Source: JAXGTO01 sp040774885 (GTDB lineage: Bacteria; Actinomycetota; Coriobacteriia; Coriobacteriales; Eggerthellaceae). Taken from it: DNA of 32,688 bases. The notes under the pieces are model-generated. The model did no database searches. It worked only from the letters and a program-made list of their open reading frames with translations, and was not told the DNA's origin. Positions within the stretch are counted from its first letter, which is position 1; every line of letters begins with the position of its first letter. Position numbers and translations under genes: made by a program. The stretch lies in contig JAXGTO010000028.1 of NCBI GenBank assembly GCA_040774885.1, positions 1 to 32,688 of the forward strand, given 5' to 3'. This document shows, in pieces, positions 24,601 through 31,817 of this stretch.

Positions 24601-24671
24601 CGCCCATCATCCATACTTCCGACGACCCTCGTCTGAAAGAATGGCTGCCGACGTACGAGGGGAGGGAGTAG
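21609..24671 (+). CDS. Large Tat-exported bis-MGD molybdoenzyme (catechol-dehydroxylase-like group), catalytic subunit
   Basis: The 1020-residue protein has a Tat signal (MSRRSFVQTAAITGAAA, cleavage near ALA). A [4Fe-4S] site follows at Cys56, Cys59, Cys64 and Cys91 or Cys92 (CRGCGKMECGV, GNCCTKSQ). Cys186 in QICKGPRHFATT lies where this superfamily carries the molybdenum ligand, so ligation by Cys is predicted, unlike DmsA. The C-terminal dinucleotide-binding domain includes HRQLPWCRELWPVPRIEIN and DWVWIETEWGKIREV. Length and motifs fit the group with pyrogallol transhydroxylase, acetylene hydratase and the catechol dehydroxylases of Eggerthella; arsenate or sulfur-compound reductases are less close alternatives. 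With its FeS and anchor subunits it probably reduces an external organic acceptor with menaquinol. The substrate is unknown. Confidence 0.85.
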   Translation: MGKLNMSRRSFVQTAAITGAAAIAFGSSATAALAVETDKTYIEVSGQDTVEVKTCCRGCGKMECGVKVIVQNGRAIRVEGDEGAFQSMGNCCTKSQSSIQAAYHPDRLHYPMKRTNPKGEEPGWVRISWDEAMETVKDNLMDIKSKYGGESIACQVGTSRIWCMHSESILKNMLETPNNIEAWQICKGPRHFATTMVSQFAMSWMETITRPRVYVQWAGASELSNYDDSCRTTVDVASRADVHISVDPRMANMGKEADYWQNLRPGTDGALALAWTNVIIEKGLIDEIYTKKWTNAPFLVCEDMEPSGFPTVRTDGSYWEVKTALLKESDIKEDGNPYKFLVYDNNWQKLAEQGVTHEYGAFTWFNADQEGNVDETGGFWEGENYDSDKAREGREAAQDNLLPGQTQGWVPDLQPFDPAIDPALEGEFEITLKDGKTVKVKPVWEYYKARCAEYDLKTAEEITGIPADQIEAAATAYGKRLDPSTGYGNGGIQYMLAQEHACNAIQNSRALDNLVGITGNMDTPGGNRGPTIVPIDGDLQGFSAWAPGASTPLAEVNLKQIGIEKFPLLGWWQYWCDGSTLWDAVITGDPYPVRALWNESGNFMSQTNTTRAWEALCDLDFYVDLNLWHTPSTDAADVILPVAHWIELNSPRASQGSAGAMGATVKCVQPPAEAKYDPEIVMDFARRMNWKWTDEPGNEWPDINWQLDDSIKLLTDDELTYTTYKVEGGKVSLERHGVDMDKVTPKYPHWDDYIAAFQEHGWWQAKDIEPRNWGTYRRYQTGAMRARDRVWARLDYTTGKGIGDWKPGWFTPTMKQEIWSTVMETHHPDNPEWRLPSWKEPPHGPKDGDRIKEYPLTATTGRRIPVYFHSEHRQLPWCRELWPVPRIEINPKTAAEYGIEQGDWVWIETEWGKIREVADLYYGVDETVVNLEHTWWYPEVKDAGHGFQLSTVNQLIDHHAQDPHSGSSNLRAYQVKIYKATAENSPFGNPVPCDSEGTPIIHTSDDPRLKEWLPTYEGRE

Positions 24672-24674
24672 ATC

Positions 24675-25310
24675 ATGACGCAGAAATCTATCATCACCGA
24701 CCTCAACCGTTGCGTGGGATGCCTGGGCTGCTCCGTTGCCTGCAAAGCCTTGAACGGCGTGCCCATCGGCAACTACTGGAACAAGGTCGTCCGCGTAGGG
24801 CCCACCCCTGACAAAGACGGATCCGGCAAGTGGCCCGATGTGTACATGTACTTTTTGACCATCAGCTGCCAGCATTGCGAGAATCCGGAATGCGTGGCCG
24901 TGTGCCCGACCGGTGCCAGCCACAAGCTGGACGACGGAACCGTGCAGATCGACAAGTCGAAGTGCATCGGCTGCCAGTTCTGCGTAATGGCATGCCCCTA
25001 TGGCGTGCGTTACCTCAACGAGGATGAGCGCGTGGTGGAAAAGTGCACCTTGTGCGAGCAGAAGCTCAACCAGGGCGAACTGCCCCAGTGCGTATCGCAG
25101 TGCGGCGGCAACGCCCGCTGGATCGGCGACATGGACGAGGGCCTCGATTCCTTCGTGGGCACGTATGACCCCCTGGGCCATCAGCGCAAGATGGTCGACT
25201 TCATCGAGCCGTTCGACGAGTCTCAGATGCACAAGCTGCCCGACGCAGGAAACAAGCCGTCGTTCCGTTACATCCTACGACGCCACGAGTGGCAGGAAGG
25301 TGGTCTGTGA
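24675..25310 (+). CDS. Four-cluster ferredoxin subunit of the first large molybdoenzyme
   Basis: The 211-residue protein has four cysteine groups in the DmsB/PhsB/NrfC order: CVGCLGCSVACKALNGVPIG, CQHCENPECVAVCPTGAS, CIGCQFCVMACPYGVRYLN, and CTLCEQKLNQGELPQCVSQC. Four [4Fe-4S] clusters are therefore expected. It carries electrons between the membrane anchor encoded next and the catalytic subunit encoded before it. Having no signal peptide, it is probably exported together with the catalytic subunit. It starts three bases after the upstream stop, and its own TGA overlaps the ATG of the anchor gene by one base, which points to tight coupling. It is a close paralogue of the protein at 31176. Confidence 0.93.
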   Translation: MTQKSIITDLNRCVGCLGCSVACKALNGVPIGNYWNKVVRVGPTPDKDGSGKWPDVYMYFLTISCQHCENPECVAVCPTGASHKLDDGTVQIDKSKCIGCQFCVMACPYGVRYLNEDERVVEKCTLCEQKLNQGELPQCVSQCGGNARWIGDMDEGLDSFVGTYDPLGHQRKMVDFIEPFDESQMHKLPDAGNKPSFRYILRRHEWQEGGL

Positions 25311-26182
25311 TGGAAACTCAATGGCCTCTGGTCCTGTTCACGTTCTTCGTTTGCCTTTCGTGCGGCATCTTCGGCGGCATATCGCTGCTGGCCATTCGCG
25401 GCAAAGGTGAAAAATTGCAGTTCAGCGCGACTATCGCGTCTTTGGTGACGCTTGCGGTCGGCGGTATCTGCGTGTTCTTCCATCTGCAGCACTGGGACCG
25501 CATCTTCAACGGTTTCGGTCACATCACCAGCGGCATCACCCATGAGCTCATCGGGTGCGTGGTGTTGGGGGTGCTGATGGTCATCTGGTTGGTGATGGGC
25601 ATCAAGAAAAAGCCGGTCACCAAGGCTTTGGCATGGATCACCTTGATCTGCGCTGCGGCGATGGTGGCTGTCACCGGGCATTCGTACATGATGCCCGCAC
25701 GTCCGGGCTGGGGCATCGACCTGGTGATCTATTACCTGTGCGACGCTTGCATCATGGGTGCGGTGAGCATCTGGGCTTTGGGAGCTTTCAAAAAGGACGA
25801 TGATGCGGTGAAAACCGGCATCGAATACTCCTTCTGGGGCAGCATCATCCAGTTGGCCGGCATGGCGATCTACGTGTTGTGCACGGCGTTTGCCAAGGTG
25901 ACGAACTATTCGTACTACGCCGACCCCACGCAGATGACTACGACTCCCACGCATGTGGACAGCCTGCTTTCCACGATGCTGGTAGGAGATGGCGCTGCCA
26001 TGTTCTGGATCAGCGTGGTGTGCGCTGTTGTAACGTTGATCTGCGCGTATCTGGCGCGCAAGAAGGAAGCCGACAAAGCCACCACGTTCATGGCAGTGGC
26101 AGCGGCGGGCGTCATCGTCGCCGGGCTCACCTTCCGTGTGGTGTTCTACGTGGTGGGCTATTCGCTCTTCACGCTGTACTGA
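25310..26182 (+). CDS. DmsC-like membrane anchor of the first large molybdoenzyme
   Basis: The start at 25310 is chosen because its ATG overlaps the preceding TGA (TGATG); a frame from 25289 would run into the FeS gene. The 290-residue protein has about eight hydrophobic segments. It contains the block GGICVFFHLQHWDRIFNGFG and HITSGITHELI, with His residues where DmsC has its quinol-site histidine, and TGHSYMMPARPGW in a later loop. It resembles DmsC in layout but is distant from both anchors of the dms operon, and it is a clear paralogue of the protein at 31818. Its role is to oxidise menaquinol and feed the FeS subunit. A hairpin 12 bases downstream closes the operon. Confidence 0.9.
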   Translation: METQWPLVLFTFFVCLSCGIFGGISLLAIRGKGEKLQFSATIASLVTLAVGGICVFFHLQHWDRIFNGFGHITSGITHELIGCVVLGVLMVIWLVMGIKKKPVTKALAWITLICAAAMVAVTGHSYMMPARPGWGIDLVIYYLCDACIMGAVSIWALGAFKKDDDAVKTGIEYSFWGSIIQLAGMAIYVLCTAFAKVTNYSYYADPTQMTTTPTHVDSLLSTMLVGDGAAMFWISVVCAVVTLICAYLARKKEADKATTFMAVAAAGVIVAGLTFRVVFYVVGYSLFTLY

Positions 26183-26193
26183 GCTTTCCCCGT

Positions 26194-26237
26194 TTCCCGG
26201 CTGGCCGTGCCTCTCCCTCCCAACGGCCGGTCGGGAA
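26194..26237 (+). terminator. Hairpin after the first large molybdoenzyme operon
   Basis: TTCCCGGCTGGCCGT pairs over 15 bp with ACGGCCGGTCGGGAA, with two G-U pairs and a 14-base loop, 12 bases past the anchor stop codon. It lies between two convergent genes. No strong T-run follows on either strand, so it may need help from Rho or act as an mRNA end stabiliser. Confidence 0.5.
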
Positions 26238-26383
26238 CCTTCCATCGGGCGCATTCACTCCATCCCTCCCCCTCCTCGAAGGAATGCGTCCAATAGAAGG
26301 CCTCGGGTATGATCAGCACTGCGGGTCTTGAATGAGCACTCGATCGGGCCCCTGATTTGGAGGATTCACCTAGGCTTCAGCCC

Positions 26384-27913
26384 TCAGCGCTTCGCGTCGG
26401 TTGACTGGATCAGGTCGATCATTTCTTGGGCGGAATGCACGTCGAGCTTCTGGTAGATATGCTGGCGGTGCGTGGACACCGTCGATTTCGACACGTTGAG
26501 CTCTTCTTGGATGTGCGCAAGGTTGCGGCCCTTGGCGAAGAGCGTCATGATCTCGCCTTCGCGCTCGGATAGGCCATAGCGTTCGATGACGGCTTGGCAT
26601 TTGTCCTGGAAGCGATGGCGCCGCTCGATGGGCAGGATGTTGAGCGCACGCACCAGTTCTTTCTCGGTGAAGATGAAGCCGCTGACTATCAGAAGGACGA
26701 CCACCAAGCCGATCATCATCGGCAGAATCTCTTGGATATCCAACCCATTGGAGCTCAGTGCGCGACCTAGGAGGATTCCCAGGCACGGGCCGATGGCCCA
26801 ACCGGCGCGGATGAAGGCGAACGTGCGAATGCATGTTTGGGCATAGCGGTGGCACAATCCGCATATCAGCACCCACATCATCATGCTGAAGCACTGGAAC
26901 GAAGCGACGTTTACCGCATAGGCCAAGTACACGGGTATTTCGGGATAGACGAATATCGTGGCCAGCAGCAAGACGGAGATCACCAAGAAGATGATGCAGA
27001 TGCGATAGCACCATTCAGGGCCTTTGATGCCGCGCGACGTTACGAGCGCCAGCGCCAAAGCGATGGCGCCGACGGTGACCACCAGCGCTACGCCACCCTG
27101 CGTAATGGCGTAGGAAGTGGCATCCAATGCAGCGAATGAGCCGGCTTGCACGTAAATGGTACGTGAGGCTTCGTTGACCAGTCCAACCAAGAGCGTGCAG
27201 GCCGTGAACGAGATGGTCAGGGATTTGAGCTCGTTGCGCTCGGCTGGGTCACCGGGCAGTTCTTGGGCAGGCAGCGGGTCAAGCTCGGATTTGGCGGGAA
27301 GCGAGAGCGTTTTGATGCCGTAACTCAAGATGAAGCCCGCGATAAGCGGCATGCTGGCGCAGAAAAGCGTGGCCGCAAGGGGCTGCAAGAACAAGAAGAC
27401 GAAGAAGAGCAAGGACGACAACGCGAATCCGATTGCCGTCACCGCAACGGTTTGCCGAGTGGAGAGCAAGCTCAACACCACTCCGAAATACATGAGGAAC
27501 AGCCCAGACGTCACGCCGGTGCAGATGCCGCAGAGCACCATCATCGCAAGCCCGCCCATGCCGGGCAAACCGATGCCCAGCGCCAACAGGGTGCTGCCGC
27601 ATACCAGCACGGGAATAAGGAAATGCGCGATGCCGCTGCCGAGCAGACGCTTGGCTTGACGATGGAACACGCCCACGCATACCAGCGTGATGGAAACGGA
27701 GACGATGGAGATGAGGTAGGTGGAATCCAGCAGGCTTTCGCTGTTTTCGAATCCGGCGAACAGCCCCATGCTCTGGAAGAACATGAGCACCCAAGAAAGA
27801 TTGCATCCGAGGGCGATGCCGATGAAGACGCTGCTTGCCGTTATGGCTCGGGTGCCTTGCGATCGCTCTATGGCGGCGTAGATCTGCTCTACGCCGTTGT
27901 CATTGCGCTCCAT
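26384..27913 (-). CDS. Membrane-spanning LuxR-type regulator, divergent from the second large molybdoenzyme
   Basis: The start at 27913 (GGAGGGGGACCG upstream) gives 509 residues; the longer frame to 27979 would remove the promoter-like sequence. About twelve hydrophobic segments fill residues ~25-400. A short linker leads to a LuxR/GerE domain (~446-509) with YGLSEREGEIMTLFAKGRN and the recognition helix VSKSTVSTHRQHIYQKL. The gene is convergent with the first large molybdoenzyme operon and divergent from the second, whose start is 280 bases away. That placement suggests it activates the module at 28194. Regulators of this type near catechol dehydroxylases in Eggerthella are known to control the neighbouring enzyme; the ligand here is unknown. 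Confidence 0.9.
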   Translation of the reverse strand: MERNDNGVEQIYAAIERSQGTRAITASSVFIGIALGCNLSWVLMFFQSMGLFAGFENSESLLDSTYLISIVSVSITLVCVGVFHRQAKRLLGSGIAHFLIPVLVCGSTLLALGIGLPGMGGLAMMVLCGICTGVTSGLFLMYFGVVLSLLSTRQTVAVTAIGFALSSLLFFVFLFLQPLAATLFCASMPLIAGFILSYGIKTLSLPAKSELDPLPAQELPGDPAERNELKSLTISFTACTLLVGLVNEASRTIYVQAGSFAALDATSYAITQGGVALVVTVGAIALALALVTSRGIKGPEWCYRICIIFLVISVLLLATIFVYPEIPVYLAYAVNVASFQCFSMMMWVLICGLCHRYAQTCIRTFAFIRAGWAIGPCLGILLGRALSSNGLDIQEILPMMIGLVVVLLIVSGFIFTEKELVRALNILPIERRHRFQDKCQAVIERYGLSEREGEIMTLFAKGRNLAHIQEELNVSKSTVSTHRQHIYQKLDVHSAQEMIDLIQSTDAKR

Positions 27914-27977
27914 CGGTCCCCCTCCATCACAGCGATGTTCTCGAAGCTCGATACGGTGCAAATCACCGATGGATACC

Positions 27978-27994
27978 ATTATAGGCTGACAGCC
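27978..27994 (-). promoter_or_regulatory. -10 box and palindrome upstream of the third LuxR gene
   Basis: On the minus strand TATAAT (27983-27978) lies about 65 bases before the ATG at 27913. The 11-bp palindrome GGCTGACAGCC (27984-27994) abuts it on the upstream side, between the -10 and the expected -35 position. It could be an operator for autoregulation. No good -35 box is seen. Confidence 0.4.
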
Positions 27995-28026
27995 TGTGGG
28001 TATGATTCCGCATCGTATTTGGACAC

Positions 28027-28044
28027 TATTCTAGTTTGAGAATA
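28027..28044 (+). promoter_or_regulatory. 18-bp dyad upstream of the second large molybdoenzyme operon
   Basis: TATTCT (28027-28032) and AGAATA (28039-28044) form an inverted repeat with a six-base spacer in an AT-rich part of the 280-base divergent region. The size suits a LuxR-type dimer site and the position suits activation of the gene at 28194. No matching sequence appears upstream of the other modules, so each regulator may have its own site. Confidence 0.35.
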
Positions 28045-28193
28045 TAAAGAATAATTGTAAAACACCTGATAAAAGGCATCGTGTTGGGAGCATGATTTTC
28101 ATTTTCGGCTAAAACCGTGCTGCCTGCTCGATTCTTGGACGGCTTATGGCGCGTACTTTCAAATGCGTAGTGTTGCATCTGAGAGGAGGATGT

Positions 28194-31172
28194 ATGAGTA
28201 AGCTTACGATGACCCGTCGCACGTTCGCCAAGATGGCCGCAGCAACAGCAGCGGCACTGGGCGTGGGGGGAACGGGTCAGGCGCTCGCTGAGACGACGGA
28301 CGAAGCGACCGCCGCCGCAGGGCAAGTAAGGAAGATCCGGTCCACCTGCCGTGGTTGCGGCAAGATGGAATGCGGCGTCTGGGTCTACGTGCAGGATGGC
28401 AAGGTGATCCGCAGCGAAGGCGACGAGAAGGCATTCCAGAGCATGGGCAACCATTGCAGCAAAGGACAGGCTTCCTTGCAAGCAGCCTATCACCCTGATC
28501 GCTTGCATTACCCGATGAAGCGTACCAATCCCAAGGGCGAATCCGACCCGGGCTGGGTGCGCATCAGTTGGGACGAGGCCATGGATACCATCGGCCAGAA
28601 ATACGGAGAACTGCAGGACAAATACGGTTATGAAACGTACTTCAGCATGGCCGGCACCAGCCGCATTTGGTCGATGGGGCCTTATTCTGCGCTCAAGCAG
28701 TGTTTCGTCAGTCCCAACGCCATTCAGGCAAATGAGATCTGCAAGGGCCCGCGCTTCTATGCCACCAAGCTGAATGATTACAACGCGTTCAGCTGGATGG
28801 AAGTTGTCGGCCGTCCGAAAGTCTATGTGCAGTGGGGCGGCGCTTCCGAGCTGTCCAACTACGATGACAGTTGCCGCACCACCGTCGATGTGGCCACTCG
28901 TGCCGAAAAGCACATCATCGTCGACCCGCGCTTGACCAACCTGGGCAAAGAAGCCGATATCTGGCTTCCGCTGCGTCCCGGCACCGATGCCGCGATGGCG
29001 CTCGGCTGGATCAACATCATCATCGACAAGGGCCTGATCGACGACTTGTATGTGCGCAAATGGATGAACGCGCCCATGTTGGTTGTCGAGGATAAAGACT
29101 GGACTCCCACCGAAAGCAACTCCACGCATACGCATGGCACCACCAAGAACCACTTGCTGAAGCAGAGCGACATCCAAGAAGGCGGTTCGAACACCGCATT
29201 CATGGTGGTCAATGAAATGACCGATGAACTCACCTATTACGAAGCCAACGGCTCCACTTCCGCTTCTTCGGTGACTTCCGCCACTACCGCCGATCTTTCC
29301 GGTGGCTCTTCGGGAGCAGAAAGCCAGCTTCCCCATTGGGAAGGCGAGAATTGGACCGCAGCCACTGCGGGCAAAGAAGCCAATCAGCCTGGTCTGGATC
29401 TTACCGGCCAAACCCAGGGCTTCGTCATCGACCCGACGCCGTTCATCGACGGTTTGTACCCGGCGCTGTTCACCCCTTCGGGCGGCCGCGAAGTGACGCT
29501 GAAAGACGGAACCACGGTTCATTGCCGCACCGTCTGGGAGCACTTGATCGATCGCGTGAAGGACTACACACCCGACAAGGTTGCCGAGATCACCGGCTGC
29601 AACGCCGATGACATCGTGGAAGCGGCCGTCACCTATGCCACCCGTGTCGACCCCGACAGCGGTTATGGCAACGGCGGCATCCAGTACATGCTTCCTTTGG
29701 AGCATAGCTGCAACAGCCTGCAGACCAATCGTTGCATGGACATCATCTGCGGCATCACCGGCAATATGGACATCCCGGGCGGCATGCGCGGGTCCACTGC
29801 CGGCTGGCCGTTCTTCGACCTCGCCATGACCCTGCCTTCGGCCAAGTCGGTCAAGGGCGACTACGACTGGTCCAAGATCATCGGCGGCGAGAAGTTCCCC
29901 ATGCTGGCCGACCTTAAATGCAGCCCTTCATGGGCCGACGCGACCAGCGTGTACGAAACCATCGACACCGGCAAGCCCTACAAGTTGGCTTGTGGCTTAG
30001 GGCAGTCGGGCGACCACATGAACCAGTCCAACAGCCTGTATGCTTTCGAGCAGTTGGCCAAACTCGACTTCTGGGTGTCCATCGACTTGTGGGAAACTCC
30101 CACGGTCAGCATGGCCGACATCGTTTTGCCTTGCGCGCACTGGATGGAGCTCGACTGCATCCGTAAGAGCCAGGGTGCATCCGGCAGCTTCGGCGCCACA
30201 GTCAAGTGCATCGATCCGCCGGCCGAAGCCGAACCCGACTTGAAAATCGTCATGCGCCTGTTCAAGGCGATGGGTCAGCCGTATTCCGACGACCCCGACG
30301 ATCCGTGGCCCATCGACCAGGCCGAAGAAGTGGCCGGCAACATCAGCTTGGCTGGGTTCCGCATTCCCAAGTGGGATGACTTCAAGGAAGAATTCCAGAA
30401 GAACGGCGCGTTCGATTCCAAGGTAGAAAAGCCCGAAGCGTGGGGCACGTACCGCCGTTACGAAACCGGCTGGGCTACCACCAGCGACTCGCCTGCCATG
30501 TTGCAAAAGACGATGGACCATCCGCAGGGTTGGGACACCACCACCGGCAAGCAGGAAATCTGGTCCACGGTCATCGACAGTTATTACCCCAATGACGACC
30601 AGGCGATCCCCACGTTCCGCGAGGCTCCGCATGGTCCGGTCGCCGATCCTGACCGCTTCACCGAAGACAACGATTTCCTGGCCACTACCGGCCGTCGTAT
30701 TCCGGTGTACTTCCACAACGAGCATCGCCAGCTTCCCTGGTGCCGCGAATTGTGGCCTGCGCCGCGTATCGAAATGAACCCCGCCGATGCCGACAAGATC
30801 GGCGTTACACAGGGCGAATGGGTGTGGATCGAAACCGAGTGGGGCAAGATCCGCGAAATCGTCGACCTGTATTACGGCATCAACCAAGGCGTGGTCAACC
30901 TGGAACACCAGTGGTGGTTCCCCGAACTCGACCAAGCTGACAAGGGCTTCAAACTTTGCGGTGCCAACTGCCTCATCGACAAGGACGCGCAAGACCCGTT
31001 CATCGGTTCTTCCAATCTGCGCGCCTATGCCGTGAAGGTGTACAAGGCCACCGCCGAGAACAGCCCATTCGGCAATCCGTGCCCTTGCGGCGACGACGGC
31101 ACCGAGATCATCCACGATGCCAGCGACGAGCGCCTCAAGGCCTGGACTCCTGACTACGAAGGGAGGGTGTAA
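28194..31172 (+). CDS. Large Tat-exported bis-MGD molybdoenzyme, second paralogue, catalytic subunit
   Basis: The start at 28194 follows GAGAGGAGGATGT; a frame from 28146 has no such site. The 992-residue product has a Tat signal (MTRRTFAKMAAATAAAL). Its [4Fe-4S] ligands are Cys52, Cys55, Cys60 and Cys88 (CRGCGKMECGVWV, GNHCSKGQ). Cys183 in EICKGPRFYATK is the predicted molybdenum ligand. The C-terminal domain includes HRQLPWCRELWPAPRIEMN and EWVWIETEWGKIREI. It is a close paralogue of the enzyme at 21609, but it carries a Ser/Thr/Ala-rich insertion at about residues 350-370 and differs through the central region, which suggests another substrate. As for its paralogue, the group with catechol dehydroxylases and pyrogallol transhydroxylase is the best fit; the reaction itself is not shown. 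Confidence 0.85.
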   Translation: MSKLTMTRRTFAKMAAATAAALGVGGTGQALAETTDEATAAAGQVRKIRSTCRGCGKMECGVWVYVQDGKVIRSEGDEKAFQSMGNHCSKGQASLQAAYHPDRLHYPMKRTNPKGESDPGWVRISWDEAMDTIGQKYGELQDKYGYETYFSMAGTSRIWSMGPYSALKQCFVSPNAIQANEICKGPRFYATKLNDYNAFSWMEVVGRPKVYVQWGGASELSNYDDSCRTTVDVATRAEKHIIVDPRLTNLGKEADIWLPLRPGTDAAMALGWINIIIDKGLIDDLYVRKWMNAPMLVVEDKDWTPTESNSTHTHGTTKNHLLKQSDIQEGGSNTAFMVVNEMTDELTYYEANGSTSASSVTSATTADLSGGSSGAESQLPHWEGENWTAATAGKEANQPGLDLTGQTQGFVIDPTPFIDGLYPALFTPSGGREVTLKDGTTVHCRTVWEHLIDRVKDYTPDKVAEITGCNADDIVEAAVTYATRVDPDSGYGNGGIQYMLPLEHSCNSLQTNRCMDIICGITGNMDIPGGMRGSTAGWPFFDLAMTLPSAKSVKGDYDWSKIIGGEKFPMLADLKCSPSWADATSVYETIDTGKPYKLACGLGQSGDHMNQSNSLYAFEQLAKLDFWVSIDLWETPTVSMADIVLPCAHWMELDCIRKSQGASGSFGATVKCIDPPAEAEPDLKIVMRLFKAMGQPYSDDPDDPWPIDQAEEVAGNISLAGFRIPKWDDFKEEFQKNGAFDSKVEKPEAWGTYRRYETGWATTSDSPAMLQKTMDHPQGWDTTTGKQEIWSTVIDSYYPNDDQAIPTFREAPHGPVADPDRFTEDNDFLATTGRRIPVYFHNEHRQLPWCRELWPAPRIEMNPADADKIGVTQGEWVWIETEWGKIREIVDLYYGINQGVVNLEHQWWFPELDQADKGFKLCGANCLIDKDAQDPFIGSSNLRAYAVKVYKATAENSPFGNPCPCGDDGTEIIHDASDERLKAWTPDYEGRV

Positions 31173-31175
31173 GCG

Positions 31176-31814
31176 ATGACTCAGTATTCGATCGTCACCG
31201 ACATCAACAAATGCGTCGGCTGCCTGGCGTGCAGCGTCGCCTGCAAGGCCCTCAACGGTGTGCCTATCGGCAACTTCTGGAACAAGACTCTGCGCATCGG
31301 CCCCAACCCCAAAAAGGAAGGCGGTCAGTTCCCCGATGTCGATATGTACTTCCTTACCGTCCAATGCCAGCATTGCGAGAATCCGGAATGCGTCAAGGTG
31401 TGCCCCACGGGCGCCAGCCACAAGACGGACGATGGCACCGTGCAGATCGACAAATCCAAATGCATCGGCTGCCAGTTCTGCGTCATGAGCTGCCCCTACG
31501 GCGTGCGCTACCTCAATGAAGAAGAGCGCGTGGTAGAAAAGTGCACCTTGTGCGAGCAGCGTGTGACCCAAGGCGAACTGCCTGCTTGCGTCACCCAGTG
31601 CGGAGGTTTCGCCCGCTTCTTCGGCGACCTTGACAAGGGCATCGAGACGTTTGTCGGCCCCTACAACAAGACGCTCGGCGAACTTACCGGCGAAGGATGC
31701 GATTATCCCATCAAGCCTTACACGAAAGACGAAGTGCATCATCTCGTCGACGTGGGCAACACGCCCAGCTTCCGCTACATCATGCGAAAGCACACGTGGC
31801 AGGGAGAGGAGTAG
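31176..31814 (+). CDS. Four-cluster ferredoxin subunit of the second large molybdoenzyme
   Basis: The 212-residue protein repeats the layout of its paralogue at 24675: CVGCLACSVACKALNGVPIG, CQHCENPECVKVCPTGAS, CIGCQFCVMSCPYGVRYLN and CTLCEQRVTQGELPACVTQC. Four [4Fe-4S] clusters are expected. Relative to the paralogue it has a longer segment near residues 165-190 (KTLGELTGEGCDYPIKPY) before the shared ending. It starts three bases after the upstream stop, and GGGAGGGTG, overlapping the end of the catalytic gene, is its ribosome binding site. It joins the catalytic subunit before it to the membrane anchor after it. Confidence 0.93.
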   Translation: MTQYSIVTDINKCVGCLACSVACKALNGVPIGNFWNKTLRIGPNPKKEGGQFPDVDMYFLTVQCQHCENPECVKVCPTGASHKTDDGTVQIDKSKCIGCQFCVMSCPYGVRYLNEEERVVEKCTLCEQRVTQGELPACVTQCGGFARFFGDLDKGIETFVGPYNKTLGELTGEGCDYPIKPYTKDEVHHLVDVGNTPSFRYIMRKHTWQGEE

Positions 31815-31817
31815 ATC

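Noticed and set aside
21687..25232. Minus-strand open frame of 1181 codons
   Set aside because: It lies antisense to the well-supported molybdoenzyme and FeS genes and shows no domain; long antisense frames arise from the GC-rich third codon positions here.
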